From: Streptomyces sp. NRRL B-1347 | Lineage (GTDB): Bacteria; Actinomycetota; Actinomycetes; Streptomycetales; Streptomycetaceae | NCBI RefSeq assembly: GCF_000720325.1 | Contig: NZ_JOJM01000091.1 | Coordinates: 1 to 42,221, forward strand | Reading direction: 5' to 3' | DNA: 42,221 nt | Shown: in pieces, positions 1 to 11,443 of the stretch | Layout of the letters: each line of letters starts with the position of its first letter | Position numbering within the stretch: the stretch's first letter is position 1 | The notes under the pieces: model-generated | Database searches by the model: none | What the model was told of the DNA's origin: nothing | The model's input: the letters and a program-made list of their open reading frames with translations, nothing else | Program-made: the position numbers and the translations under genes

Positions 1-324
1 GTCCGCAGGCGCGCGCAGCGCGGTGTGCAGCACCGCACGCCCCTCCGTGGTGTTGATCCTCTCGCCCCGGAACATCGCGTCCCGCAGCCCGAACACGTCC
101 GTCGCCGCGGCGAGGTCCCGCAGGAGCGCGAGCGTCTCGTCGGTCACCAGGTGCTTGGAGTAGTCGACGTGCAGGTCGCCGACCTGGATGGTATAGCGCT
201 CGGCGCGGGCCGGGTCGGCGTCGAACTGCTCCCGCAGCCGCACCTCCCCCAGCTGCTCCCGGTGCTTGGCCAGGGCCGCCCACTCGGCCGTCTGGTTGAG
301 CCTGGTGCGGCCAACTGCGTTCAT
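1..324 (-). CDS. pgi: Glucose-6-phosphate isomerase, N-terminal part (cut by window edge)
   Basis: Interconverts glucose-6-phosphate and fructose-6-phosphate in the cytoplasm. Only the first 108 codons are in the window; the gene runs off the left edge. The reading starts MNAVGRTRLNQTAEW at an ATG (324..322) and contains the family stretches YSKHLVTDETL and FRGERINTTEGRAVLH, which belong to the N-terminal region that helps bind the sugar phosphate. A purine-rich GAGAGAGGG lies upstream on the minus strand. Linkage to tpiA, pgk and gap fits a carbon-metabolism neighbourhood. Identity is strong; the C-terminal catalytic residues cannot be checked here. Confidence 0.92.
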   Translation of the reverse strand, partial: MNAVGRTRLNQTAEWAALAKHREQLGEVRLREQFDADPARAERYTIQVGDLHVDYSKHLVTDETLALLRDLAAATDVFGLRDAMFRGERINTTEGRAVLHTALRAPAD

Positions 325-395
325 CTGTACTTCAGCCCTCTCTCGTACAACCTGAGTACCGTGCGTACGCCCCACTGCCTTCCCAACCTAGTTGA

Positions 396-1658
396 TCAGC
401 GTGCGGTTTGAGCCGTCTGTCCGCCGTCGGCCGACTTGAGGGCGGGGGCGAGCACGGCGACCGAGAGCGCGAACAGGGCGGCCGCGAGCAGCATCGGCGT
501 GTTGGTCCCCCGGAGCGCGGCCGCGGCCCCGCCGAGCATCGCCCCGAGCGGCGCCCCCGCGAGGGCCAGGGTCCGGAACGCCGCGCTGATGCGTCCGAGG
601 ACGGCGACGGGCGCACGCTCCTGCATCAGGGTGTGGGTACTGACGTTCCACACCATCCCCATGGCTCCGAACAGGGCCATGCTCGCGGTCAGGGTCGTGA
701 TGTCGCGGACCGTGCCCATGGCCACGAGCGCGGCGATCTGTGCCGTCCCGGCGGCGAGCACACCGCGGACCCGCCCGAGCCGCCGCGCGAGGCGCCCGGC
801 GAGCAGCCCGCCCACGAGGCTCCCGGCCGCGTACGCGGTCATGGCGGCCGCGTACCCGCCGCTGCCCGCGTGCAGCCAGTCGGTGACGAGGACGACGAGG
901 GTGGCGAGGAGCGCGCCTATGCCGACGTTGCCCACCGCGGTGGCCGCGCACAGCCCCCGGAGGACCCGGTCCCGCCCCAGGGCCCGCAGACCGTGCGCGA
1001 TGTCGGACCGCAGGGAGGCCCCGGCGGGTCTGGGCGGATGCGCGGGCGCGGGCACCCGCAGGGAGGCCACGAGCGCGGCCGCCACCAGATACGTCACCGC
1101 GTCCGCCACGTACGGCAGGCCGGGGTCCGCGGCGATCAGGAAGGGCACCGCGGGCACGGCGAGGAGGCCGCCGGCGAGCTGCTGGCCGGTCAGCAGCCGG
1201 GCGTTCGCACTGCCCAGGGCATCGCGGTCCACGAGGGCGGGCAGCAGCGCCGTGGCGGCGTTGTCGAACAGCGTCTGGAGCGTCGTGAGCACCAGGGCAA
1301 GCGCGATGAGCAGGCCGATGGAGGCGTGGCCGAGCGCGACGGCGAGGGCGAAGGCCCCGACGAGCACGCCGCGCGCCACGTCCACCCGCCACATGGCGCG
1401 CCGCTGGTCCACGCGGTCGGCGACGGCGCCGCCGAGCAGCCCGAAGGCGAGCCACGGCAGATAGCCGCAGGCGGTCACGGAGGCTATGAGCAGCGGATCG
1501 TCGGTGAGCGACGCGGCGAGCAGCGGCAGCGCCGCCTTGCGCAGCGAGTCGCCGAAGCTGGAGAGCACGGCGGCGCTCCACAGCCTCCCGAATCCCCCGC
1601 GCCAGGCGAGGCCCCGCGCCCTGTCGGTGCCGGCCTCCGCGGTCTCCGCTGCCGTCAC
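396..1658 (-). CDS. MFS exporter (MFS_3 / EntS-like)
   Basis: A 420-residue integral membrane protein with about twelve hydrophobic segments in two six-helix halves. The loop between helices 2 and 3 carries GGAVADRVDQRR, the usual MFS motif A. The start reads MTAAETAEAGTDRARG, followed by the first helix with SSFGDSLRKAALPLLA. The overall pattern resembles drug or siderophore exporters of the EntS/MFS_3 group; the substrate cannot be told from sequence. It lies downstream of rbpA in the same orientation, but a strong hairpin between them suggests a separate transcript. It ends about 70 bp before pgi begins. Confidence 0.85.
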   Translation of the reverse strand: MTAAETAEAGTDRARGLAWRGGFGRLWSAAVLSSFGDSLRKAALPLLAASLTDDPLLIASVTACGYLPWLAFGLLGGAVADRVDQRRAMWRVDVARGVLVGAFALAVALGHASIGLLIALALVLTTLQTLFDNAATALLPALVDRDALGSANARLLTGQQLAGGLLAVPAVPFLIAADPGLPYVADAVTYLVAAALVASLRVPAPAHPPRPAGASLRSDIAHGLRALGRDRVLRGLCAATAVGNVGIGALLATLVVLVTDWLHAGSGGYAAAMTAYAAGSLVGGLLAGRLARRLGRVRGVLAAGTAQIAALVAMGTVRDITTLTASMALFGAMGMVWNVSTHTLMQERAPVAVLGRISAAFRTLALAGAPLGAMLGGAAAALRGTNTPMLLAAALFALSVAVLAPALKSADGGQTAQTAR

Positions 1659-1795
1659 AACTCCCCCCGTCCGCCGCGTGGTTCACGATCATCCACCACG
1701 GTAGGGGGCACCACTGACAACCGCCGGAGGACACACGCTGACCTGCGCGTTCCGGACCGGCGGGAGGTTTCGGCGGGGGCGGCGGCGAAACGGAT

Positions 1796-1825
1796 CCGGC
1801 CGGGCACCTCAGGGTGCCCGGCCGG
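1796..1825 (-). terminator. Strong hairpin after the rbpA-family gene
   Basis: A perfect 13-bp stem (1796..1808 with 1813..1825) and a TCAG loop, placed 10 bp past the stop of the RbpA-family gene. There is no long U tract, which is common for Streptomyces terminators. Confidence 0.75.
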
Positions 1826-1835
1826 TTCTCAACTT

Positions 1836-2171
1836 CTAGATCTCGCCCCGCAGTTTGGCCAGCGCCTCGGCGAGGATGGCCTCGCCGTCCGCGTCGCTGC
1901 GCCGCTCGCGCACATACGCGAGGTGGGTCTTGTACGGCTCGGTGCGCGGCGGGTCCGGGGGGTTGTCCCGGTCCTGACCTGCCGGAAAGCCGCAGCGGGG
2001 GCAGTCCCATGTGTCGGGGACCTGCGCGTCGCTGGCGAAGCTGGGCTGCGTCTCGTGCCCGTTGGAGCACCAGAAGGAGATGCGCAGTCGCGGCGCGGAC
2101 TCACCGCGCTCGGCCTCGCCCATCGGCCCCGCCCCGACCCGACTGCCTCGGATCGCGTTGCCACTTGCCAC
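1836..2171 (-). CDS. RbpA-family RNA polymerase-binding protein (probable RbpB-type paralogue)
   Basis: A 111-residue cytoplasmic protein. RbpA proteins bind the principal sigma factor and core RNA polymerase and stabilise open complexes in actinobacteria. The N-terminus reads MASGNAIRGSRVGAG; the central part has a zinc-type pair CSNGH ... CPRCG; the C-terminal helix region has THLAYVRERRSDADGEAILAEAL, the sigma-interacting part. The sequence differs from the canonical actinobacterial RbpA as I remember it (THWDMLMERR in the same place), so this may be the second Streptomyces copy, RbpB. It has its own terminator and about 250 bp of upstream DNA, and so is probably monocistronic. Confidence 0.8.
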   Translation of the reverse strand: MASGNAIRGSRVGAGPMGEAERGESAPRLRISFWCSNGHETQPSFASDAQVPDTWDCPRCGFPAGQDRDNPPDPPRTEPYKTHLAYVRERRSDADGEAILAEALAKLRGEI

Positions 2172-2317
2172 GGTCGTAACTCCCTGCGTGATGGTGCTGC
2201 CTGTTCGAACGGCGGCTGCGCCGCGGGGTCGACTGCCGGCTCCGCTGCGGGCGCCTCAGTCTACGTAAGGCCCAACGCGCGTCCAGTGTTGGGAGTTACA
2301 CCCCACCCCGACACGCA

Positions 2318-2364
2318 AGCCCCATGATAAGCCGCGCGCGCGGGCGCGTACGGAACATGGGGCT
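2318..2364 (-). terminator. Inverted repeat after secG (candidate terminator of the glycolytic operon)
   Basis: Arms AGCCCCATG (2318..2326) and CATGGGGCT (2356..2364) are perfect complements around a GC-only centre that can itself pair. It lies about 60 bp past the secG stop and could end the gap-pgk-tpiA-secG transcripts. Confidence 0.5.
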
Positions 2365-2421
2365 ATGAGCGGGACTTCAGGGCTTGGCCGCGGTGGCGTG
2401 GCAAGCGGCCCGTTCCTGTTG

Positions 2422-2658
2422 TCAGTTGTTGACCTTCATCAGGATGCCGAGCACCACGATGCTGGCGAACCAGAGCAGACCGACCACGACGGTGATGCGG
2501 TCCAGGTTGCGCTCGGCGACGGAGGAGCCGCCGACCGACGACTGCATTCCGCCACCGAACATGTCGGAAAGGCCGCCGCCCTTGCCCTTGTGCATCAGCA
2601 CCAGCAGCATCAGCAGCGCGCTGAAGACGATCAGGGCGATCGAGAACCCCATAACCAC
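2422..2658 (-). CDS. secG: Preprotein translocase subunit SecG
   Basis: A 78-residue inner-membrane protein of the SecYEG channel. It has two transmembrane segments (about residues 3-20 and 56-74) joined by a Gly-rich cytoplasmic loop with GKGGGLSDMFGGG, the SecG signature. The start MVMGFSIALIVFSALL is normal for actinobacterial SecG. It follows tpiA by about 125 bp in the same orientation, an order conserved in many bacteria. Confidence 0.95.
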   Translation of the reverse strand: MVMGFSIALIVFSALLMLLVLMHKGKGGGLSDMFGGGMQSSVGGSSVAERNLDRITVVVGLLWFASIVVLGILMKVNN

Positions 2659-2783
2659 GGCTGGACCAACTTCCTCGGATCTGAATCGACGACGGGGGCC
2701 GAAGCTTACTCCGCGAGCGATTTCCGCTCACATTTCAAGCCCCGACCCCCGCAAGGGTACGTCGTAACGGCGTTAGCGCATAC

Positions 2784-3560
2784 TCACTGCTCGGTGAAGC
2801 GAACGATCTTGACGAACTCGTCCGTGTCCAGGCTCGCGCCGCCCACCAGGGCGCCGTCGATGTCGGGCTTCGCCATGATCTCGGCGACGTTGCCGGACTT
2901 CACGGAGCCGCCGTACTGGATGCGGACGCGGTCCGCGAGCTCCTGCGTGTACAGCTCGGCGAGCTTGCCGCGGATGGCCGCGCAGACCTGCTGCGCGTCG
3001 TCGGCGCCGCAGACCTTGCCGGTGCCGATGGCCCAGACGGGCTCGTACGCGATCACGATCGACTCGGCCTGCTCGGCCGGGACGTCCTTGAGGCCGCCCT
3101 CGACCTGGGCGAGCGTGTGCGCGACGGCGTTGCCCGCCTCACGGACCTCCAGCTCCTCGCCGACGCACAGGATCGGCGTGATGCCGTGCTTGAAGGCCGC
3201 CTTCACCTTGGCGTTGCAGACCTCGTCGGTCTCGTTGTGGTACTGGCGGCGCTCGGAGTGGCCCACGGCCACGTACGTGCACTTCAGCTTGGAGAGCATC
3301 GGGCCCGAGATCTCACCGGTGTACGCGCCGGAGTCGTACGCCGAGATGTCCTGGGCGCCGTACTTGATCTTGAGCTTGTCGCCGTCGACCAGGGTCTGCA
3401 CGGAGCGCAGATCGGTGAACGGCGGCAGGACGGCGACCTCGACGGTCTCGTAGTCCTTGTCGGCGAGCGCGAACGCGAGCTTCTGGACGTGCGCGATGGC
3501 CTCGAGGTGGTTGAGGTTCATCTTCCAGTTGCCCGCCATCAGCGGCGTGCGCGTGCTCAT
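2784..3560 (-). CDS. tpiA: Triosephosphate isomerase
   Basis: Interconverts dihydroxyacetone phosphate and glyceraldehyde-3-phosphate. The 258-residue length is standard. Visible active-site elements are the N-terminal AGNWKMN (substrate lysine), GHSERR (electrophilic histidine region) and [12 protein letters not shown] (catalytic glutamate and mobile loop), then YGGSVKSGN near the phosphate site. It starts 5 bp after the pgk stop, so the two are probably translationally coupled. Confidence 0.97.
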   Translation of the reverse strand: MSTRTPLMAGNWKMNLNHLEAIAHVQKLAFALADKDYETVEVAVLPPFTDLRSVQTLVDGDKLKIKYGAQDISAYDSGAYTGEISGPMLSKLKCTYVAVGHSERRQYHNETDEVCNAKVKAAFKHGITPILCVGEELEVREAGNAVAHTLAQVEGGLKDVPAEQAESIVIAYEPVWAIGTGKVCGADDAQQVCAAIRGKLAELYTQELADRVRIQYGGSVKSGNVAEIMAKPDIDGALVGGASLDTDEFVKIVRFTEQ

Positions 3561-3565
3561 CAGGG

Positions 3566-4777
3566 TCAGTCCTCCAGTGCAGCGAGGCCGGGGAGCGTCT
3601 TGCCCTCGAGGTATTCGAGGGACGCGCCGCCACCGGTCGAAATGTGGCCGAATGCGTTTTCGTCGAAGCCCAGGTTACGGACGGCCGCGGCGGAGTCGCC
3701 GCCGCCCACCACGGTGAAGCCGTCGCAGTTGAGCAGGGCCCGGGCGACGGCGGCGGTGCCACCGGCGTAGTCGGGGTGCTCGGCGACGCCCACCGGCCCG
3801 TTCCAGAAGACCGTCTCGGCGTCGGCGATCTTCTCGGCGAACAGCTCGCGGGTCTTGGGGCCGATGTCCAGGCCCTCCATGGTCGCCGGGATGCTGTCGG
3901 CGTCGACCGTCTCGAAGTCGGCCGGGGCCTTGGTCTTCAGGTCGGGGAAGTCGGTGGAGACCAGGACGTCCACGGGGAGCACCAGCTCGACGCCGTTCTT
4001 CTCGGCGCGCTCCATGTACTCGGTGACGACCGGGATCTGGTCCTCCTGCAGGAGGGAGATCCCGACCTCGTAGCCCTTGGCCTTGAGGAAGGTGTAGGCC
4101 ATGCCGCCGCCGATCAGGAGGCGGTCGGCCTTGCCGAGCAGTTCGTCGATGACGGCGAGCTTGTCGGAGACCTTGGCGCCGCCGAGGATGACGGTGTAGG
4201 GGCGCTTGACGTCCTCGGTGAGCTTCTTCAGGACGCCGACCTCGGTGGCGATCAGGTAGCCCGCGTAGTGCGGCAGCCTGCCCGGCAGGTCGAAGACGGA
4301 GGCGTGCTTGCGGTGCACGGCGCCGAAGCCGTCGCCCACGTACACGTCGGCGAGCTCGGCGAGCTGCGCCGCGAACGCGCCGCGCTCGGCGTCGTCCTTG
4401 GCCGTCTCACCGGCGTTGAAGCGGAGGTTCTCCACGACGGCGACCTGGCCGTCGGCCAGGCCCGCGACGGTGGCCTTGGCGGAGTCGCCGACCGTGTCGG
4501 TGGCGAACCGCACGTCCGTGCCCAGGAGTTCACCGAGCCGGGCGGCGGCGGGGGCCAGCGAGAAGGCGGGGTTCGGGGCGCCCTTGGGGCGGCCCAGGTG
4601 CGAGGCGACGACCACGCGGGCGCCCGCGTCGGCGAGGGCCTTGACGGTGGGCACGACGGCGCGGATGCGGCCGTCGTCGGTGATCGTGGTGCCGTCGAGG
4701 GGAACGTTCAGGTCCGCGCGGACGAAGACCCGCTTGCCCGCGACACCGCCGGCGAGCAGTTCATCGATCGTCTTCAT
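3566..4777 (-). CDS. pgk: Phosphoglycerate kinase
   Basis: Makes ATP from 1,3-bisphosphoglycerate. I place the start at the ATG at 4777 ([21 protein letters not shown]), giving 403 residues; an AAGGAG sits 8 bases upstream. The in-frame ATG at 4822 would add 15 atypical residues. Family motifs are [10 protein letters not shown] (substrate arginine), SHLGRPKG, and the C-terminal GGGDSAAA and [14 protein letters not shown] of the nucleotide site. It is followed at once by tpiA. Confidence 0.97.
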   Translation of the reverse strand: MKTIDELLAGGVAGKRVFVRADLNVPLDGTTITDDGRIRAVVPTVKALADAGARVVVASHLGRPKGAPNPAFSLAPAAARLGELLGTDVRFATDTVGDSAKATVAGLADGQVAVVENLRFNAGETAKDDAERGAFAAQLAELADVYVGDGFGAVHRKHASVFDLPGRLPHYAGYLIATEVGVLKKLTEDVKRPYTVILGGAKVSDKLAVIDELLGKADRLLIGGGMAYTFLKAKGYEVGISLLQEDQIPVVTEYMERAEKNGVELVLPVDVLVSTDFPDLKTKAPADFETVDADSIPATMEGLDIGPKTRELFAEKIADAETVFWNGPVGVAEHPDYAGGTAAVARALLNCDGFTVVGGGDSAAAVRNLGFDENAFGHISTGGGASLEYLEGKTLPGLAALED

Positions 4778-4825
4778 AGAGGGGGACTCCTTGAGAAGGG
4801 GCTCCGAAGAGGGCTTTGACATGCT

Positions 4826-4858
4826 GCAGGGTCCGGACGTTAACGGTCCGGACCCTGC
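4826..4858 (-). terminator. Hairpin between gap and pgk
   Basis: A perfect 13-bp stem (4826..4838 with 4846..4858) and a 7-base loop containing GTTAAC. It stands between the gap stop and the pgk ribosome-binding site and has no U tract. It may terminate part of the gap transcripts or stabilise the processed ends, so gap can be made in excess of pgk. Confidence 0.65.
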
Positions 4859-4897
4859 TGCTCACATCTGGGTGCCTGCTCTAAGCGCGCTCGCGCC

Positions 4898-7241
<2,344 letters not shown>

Positions 7242-7251
<10 letters not shown>

Positions 7252-8258
7252 GGGCCGATCCTTCCATGCATCCGAAAAATACGGTCGTACGCGGCGGCCA
7301 GCAGCTCCGGGTCGTGCTTGGGGCTGCCGTCCTCGCGGGCCACCGGCGCCAGCTCCACCGTGGCACCGAACCGCTTGGCGGCATCGGTCAGGGACCCACG
7401 GTCGGGCACGGCGGCCTCGTCGGCCAGCACCACGTCCAGGGCGAGTTTAGGGGCGTGTCGGGCCAAAACCTCCAAATGACGCTGCGGAGAGAAGCCTTCG
7501 GTTTCTCCGGGCTGCGGTGCGAGGTTGAGCGACAGGACCCGGCGGGCCTTCGTCTCCGTGAGCGCGTCGAGCAGCTCGGGCACCAGCAGGTGCGGAATCA
7601 CGGAGGAAAACCAGGAGCCGGGCCCGAGGACCACCCAGTCGGCGTCCAGGACGGCGGCGACGGCCTCCGGGACGGCGGGCGGGTCCTGCGGGACCAGGTG
7701 CACGGACTGCACCTCGCCGGGCGTGAGCGCCACGGTGGCCTGGCCGCGCACGGTGTCCACGTCGTCGGGACGCTCCGGGTCGTGGCCCTTGACCAGCGCC
7801 TGGAGCTCCAGGGGCACGGCGGACATGGGCAGCACGCGCCCGTGCGCGCCGAGCAGCTTGCCGACCAGGTCGAGCGCCTGGACGTGGTCGCCGAGCTGCT
7901 CCCACAGGGCAACGATCAGCACGTTCCCGACCGCGTGCTCGTGCAGGTCGCCGCGGGACTGGAAGCGGTGCTGGATGACGCGGGCCCAGGTCTGGCCCCA
8001 GTCGTCGTCGCCGCACAGCGCGGCGAGCGCCTTGCGCAGGTCGCCGGGCGGCAGCACGCCGAGCTCCTGGCGCAGCCGGCCGCTGGAGCCGCCGTCGTCG
8101 GCGACGGTGACGACGGCGGTGAGGTCTCCGGTGATGCGGCGCAGGGCGGCGAGCGACGCGGACAGGCCCATGCCGCCGCCGAGGGCGACGACCTTGGGCT
8201 GGGTGCCCCGCTTGCGGCCCAGGCGGTTCAGACGGAGCACCCGGCGGTTGGGCTTCAT
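7242..8258 (-). CDS. YvcK/CofD-like gluconeogenesis factor
   Basis: A 338-residue protein beginning [18 protein letters not shown] at 8258. It shows the family core [19 protein letters not shown] and [16 protein letters not shown], a UDP-sugar or nucleotide binding fold related to 2-phospho-lactate transferase (CofD). YvcK proteins are needed for growth on gluconeogenic carbon sources and for cell-wall homeostasis. Its ATG overlaps the rapZ stop (ATGA at 8258..8255) and its own end overlaps whiA, so all are translationally coupled. The unusual basic N-terminus before the GGGMG core is seen in Streptomyces members. Confidence 0.93.
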
Positions 8259-9190
8259 TCGCGCCCCATGTCCCGGTGGACGATGACCGTCTCGATGCCA
8301 GCGGAGGACAGGCTCGCGGCGAGCTTCTCGGACGTGGCGACGGAGCGGTGCTTGCCGCCCGTACAGCCCACGGCGATGGTCACGTACCGCTTGCCCTCGC
8401 GGCGGTAGCCCGCGGCGATCAGCTGGAGCAGCTCGGTGTAGCGGTCGAGGAACTCCTTGGCGCCCGGCTGGTTGAAGACGTACGCCGACACTTCTTCGTT
8501 GAGACCGGTGTAGGGGCGCAGCTCCGGAACCCAGTGCGGGTTGGGCAGGAAGCGCATGTCGACCACGAGGTCCGCGTCGACCGGCAGGCCGTACTTGAAG
8601 CCGAAGGACATCACCGTGGCCCGCAGCTCGGGCTCCTCGTCGCCCGCGAACTGGGCGTCCATCTTGGCGCGCAGCTCGTGCACGTTCAGGCTGGAGGTGT
8701 CGATGACCAGGTCGGCGTCGCCGCGCAGCTCGCGCAGGAGCTCGCGCTCGGCGGCGATACCGTCGACGATGCGGCCGTCGCCCTGCAGCGGGTGCGGGCG
8801 GCGCACCGACTCGAAGCGGCGCACCAGGGCCTCGTCCGAGGACTCCAGGAAGACGATGCGCCGGGTGACGTGCTTGGACTCCAGGTCCGCGAGGGACTCG
8901 CGGAGGTTGTCGAAGAAGCGGCGGCCGCGCACGTCGACGACGACCGCGATGCGGGCGACGTTGCCCTGCGAGCGGGCGCCCAGCTCGACCATGGTGGGGA
9001 TCAGCGCGGGGGGCAGGTTGTCCACGACGAACCAGCCGAGGTCCTCCAGGCACTTGGCGGCCGTGCTGCGCCCCGCGCCGGACATGCCGGAGATGATCAC
9101 CAGCTCCGGGATGGCCGCTTCCGCGGCCTCGCCCGGCTCGATGGTCGTGCTCGTACTCACCTGGGTGCCGCCTTCGTCGTGCTCGCTCAT
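8255..9190 (-). CDS. rapZ: RapZ family nucleotide-binding RNase adaptor protein
   Basis: A 311-residue P-loop protein. After a disordered leader (to about residue 27) comes [20 protein letters not shown], a Walker A motif GMSGAGRST, then [13 protein letters not shown] (Walker B region). The C-terminal domain ends in the conserved [13 protein letters not shown], the RNA or ligand binding site of the family. In enterobacteria RapZ guides RNase E to a sugar-sensing small RNA; the actinobacterial target is unknown. The ATG overlaps the uvrC stop (ATGA), within the conserved uvrC-rapZ-yvcK-whiA cluster. Confidence 0.95.
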   Translation of the reverse strand: MSEHDEGGTQVSTSTTIEPGEAAEAAIPELVIISGMSGAGRSTAAKCLEDLGWFVVDNLPPALIPTMVELGARSQGNVARIAVVVDVRGRRFFDNLRESLADLESKHVTRRIVFLESSDEALVRRFESVRRPHPLQGDGRIVDGIAAERELLRELRGDADLVIDTSSLNVHELRAKMDAQFAGDEEPELRATVMSFGFKYGLPVDADLVVDMRFLPNPHWVPELRPYTGLNEEVSAYVFNQPGAKEFLDRYTELLQLIAAGYRREGKRYVTIAVGCTGGKHRSVATSEKLAASLSSAGIETVIVHRDMGRE

Positions 9191-11358
9191 GTCTCCATCC
9201 CCCGTCGTCGTTCCGGGGCGCCCACGTGCGTGGTCGTCCCGCCTTCACCGGGGGCCCCGGTCGGTGTGGCCCCCTTGCCGTTGAGCGAGTCGCCCGCCGG
9301 TGCGGGCTGCTCGCCTTCGTCCGAGTCTCCCGCCCCCGCGGGGTCCTCGTCTTCCATGATCTCTCCTGTGGCGGTGTTCACGGCGGGGGGCGCCGGGGCC
9401 GCCTGGGCGAAGGCCGCGAGAACGGCTTCCGCCGTCTTGCGGCCGATGCCGGGAACTTCGCAGATCTGGTCGATGGTGGCGGACCTGAGCCGCTTCAGCG
9501 ACCCGAAGTGCTTGATCAGTGTCTGCTTCCTGGACTCGCCGAGGCCGGGCACGGCGTCCAGCGGGCTCGCCTTGAAGCGCTTGGTCCGTTTGGACCGCTG
9601 ATACGCGATCGCGAAACGGTGCGCCTCGTCTCGTACGCGCTGGAGCAGATAGAGGCCCTCGCTGGTGCGCGGCAGCACCACGGGGTCGTCGTCGCCGGGC
9701 ACCCAGACCTCTTCGAGGCGCTTGGCGAGGCCGCAGACCGCGATGTCGTCGATGCCGAGGTCGTCCAGGGCCCGCTGGGCGGCGGCGACCTGCGGCTGGC
9801 CGCCGTCCACGACGACGAGCTGCGGCGGGTAGGCGAACCTCTTGGGGCGCCCGTCCTCCTCGGTCAGGCTCTCCTGGACCTCTTCAGCGGACCCTCCCCA
9901 AGCTCTCGGCTCCGCTTGAGCAGGGGAGACCCCACTCCCCGTCTTCGCCTGCTCCACGAGATAGCGCCGGAAGCGCCGCGTGATCACTTCGTGCATGGAC
10001 CGGACGTCGTCCTGCCCCTCGAAGCCCTTGATCTGGAAGCGGCGGTACTCGCTCTTCCGGGCGAGTCCGTCCTCGAAGACGACCATGGAGGCGACGACGT
10101 CGTCGCCCTGGAGGTGCGAGATGTCGTAGCACTCGATGCGCAGCGGCGCGCTGTCCAGCTCCAGGGCGGTGGCGATCTCCTCCAGGGCCCGGGAGCGGGT
10201 GGTGAGGTCGGAGGCGCGCTTGGTCTTGTGCAGGACGAGCGACTGCTGGGCGTTGCGCGCGACGGTCTCCATGAGGGCCTTCTTGTCGCCGCGCTGCGGG
10301 ATGCGCAACGACACGTTCGACCCGCGGCGCTGGGTGAGCCACTCCTGGACGGGCGCCACGGGGTCGGGCAGCGCGGGGACGAGCACCTCCTTGGGCACGG
10401 CGTCGCCGCGCTCCTCGCCGTACAGCTGCTGGAGCGCGTGCTCGACGAGGTCGGCGGTGGTGACGGCCTCCACCTTGTCGGTGACCCAGCCGCGCTGGCC
10501 GCGCACGCGTCCGCCGCGTACGTGGAAGATCTGGAGGGCGGCCTCCAGCTCGTCCTCGGCGACGGCGATCAGGTCGGCGTCGGTGGCGTCGGCCAGGACG
10601 ACCGCGCTCTTCTCCATCGCCTTCCTGAGGGCGTCTATGTCGTCGCGGAGGCGGGCCGCGCGCTCGTACTCCATCTCCTCGGCCGCGTCCGTCATCTGGC
10701 GCTCCAGGCGCCGGATGTACGTACCGGTGCGGCCGGTCATGAACTCGCAGAAGTCCTCGGCCAGTTCGCGGTGCTCCTCGGCGGAGACGCGGTCCACGCA
10801 CGGCGCGGAGCACTTGCCGATGTAGCCGAGCAGACAGGGGCGGCCGGTGCGGGCGGCGTTCTTGAAGACGCCCGCCGAGCACGTCCGCACCGGGAACACG
10901 CGGAGCAGCAGGTCCACGGTGTCGCGGATGGCCCAGGCGTGGCCGTACGGACCGAAGTAGCGCACGCCCTTTTTCTTCTGACCGCGCATCACCTGCACGC
11001 GCGGGAACTCCTCGTTCATCGTCACCGCGAGGTAGGGGTAGCTCTTGTCGTCGCGGTACTTGACGTTGAAACGCGGGTCGTACTCCTTGATCCAGGTGTA
11101 CTCCAGCTGCAGCGCGGCGGTCTCCGTGGCGACGACGGTCCACTCCACGGAGGCGGCGGTCGTCACCATGGTGGCCGTGCGCGGGTGCAGGTTCGCCAGG
11201 TCCTGGAAGTAGCTGGCGAGGCGCTGGCGCAGGCTCTTGGCCTTCCCGACGTAAATCACACGGCGGTGCTCGTCGCGGAACTTGTAGACCCCGGGCGAGT
11301 CGGGGATCTGTCCCGGCTTGGGGCGGTAGCTGGAAGGGTCCACGACGAAGATCACCAC
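9187..11358 (-). CDS. uvrC: UvrABC excinuclease subunit C, 5' end rebuilt by the inserted element
   Basis: Makes both incisions in nucleotide excision repair. Domains in order are GIY-YIG nuclease ([20 protein letters not shown]), UVR domain (about residues 205-240), RNase H-like 5' nuclease (CYDISHLQG) and C-terminal helix-hairpin-helix pair ([25 protein letters not shown]). The host codons begin only at GACCCTTCC (D-P-S); everything upstream of 11340 is element DNA. Possible starts are GTG at 11358, 11355 or 11343; the last replaces the native ATG-GCC exactly (native MADPSS becomes (M)DPSS) and has GGTGATC 6 bases upstream. The coordinates give the longest reading; the true start is uncertain. 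The orphaned native start codon lies at 23538..23536. Confidence 0.93.
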   Translation of the reverse strand: MVIFVVDPSSYRPKPGQIPDSPGVYKFRDEHRRVIYVGKAKSLRQRLASYFQDLANLHPRTATMVTTAASVEWTVVATETAALQLEYTWIKEYDPRFNVKYRDDKSYPYLAVTMNEEFPRVQVMRGQKKKGVRYFGPYGHAWAIRDTVDLLLRVFPVRTCSAGVFKNAARTGRPCLLGYIGKCSAPCVDRVSAEEHRELAEDFCEFMTGRTGTYIRRLERQMTDAAEEMEYERAARLRDDIDALRKAMEKSAVVLADATDADLIAVAEDELEAALQIFHVRGGRVRGQRGWVTDKVEAVTTADLVEHALQQLYGEERGDAVPKEVLVPALPDPVAPVQEWLTQRRGSNVSLRIPQRGDKKALMETVARNAQQSLVLHKTKRASDLTTRSRALEEIATALELDSAPLRIECYDISHLQGDDVVASMVVFEDGLARKSEYRRFQIKGFEGQDDVRSMHEVITRRFRRYLVEQAKTGSGVSPAQAEPRAWGGSAEEVQESLTEEDGRPKRFAYPPQLVVVDGGQPQVAAAQRALDDLGIDDIAVCGLAKRLEEVWVPGDDDPVVLPRTSEGLYLLQRVRDEAHRFAIAYQRSKRTKRFKASPLDAVPGLGESRKQTLIKHFGSLKRLRSATIDQICEVPGIGRKTAEAVLAAFAQAAPAPPAVNTATGEIMEDEDPAGAGDSDEGEQPAPAGDSLNGKGATPTGAPGEGGTTTHVGAPERRRGMET
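11336..11357. other. attL: left junction of the integrated element
   Basis: GGGTC (11336..11340) is repeated at 23528..23532. Directly inside lies AAGATCACCA (11348..11357), the exact inverse of TGGTGATCTT at 23508..23517. uvrC sequence stops and element sequence begins here, and the serine integrase gene starts about 90 bp away. Confidence 0.88.
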
Positions 11359-11443
11359 ACTCTGACAGGCACGCTCGCCGTGCGCTTCTTAGGCTGGTCA
11401 TTGAGGGGTGGGCCCGCAAGGCACGGAAGGACACCCCCCGGTC

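Noticed and set aside
388..2070. Long open frames opposite or across the MFS and RbpA genes
   Set aside because: Arg/Ala/Pro-rich shadows typical of high-G+C third-position bias; no motifs, and they cross a terminator.
11361..11395. int promoter CTGACA ... TAGGCT
   Set aside because: The spacer is 22 bases, too long for a normal promoter.
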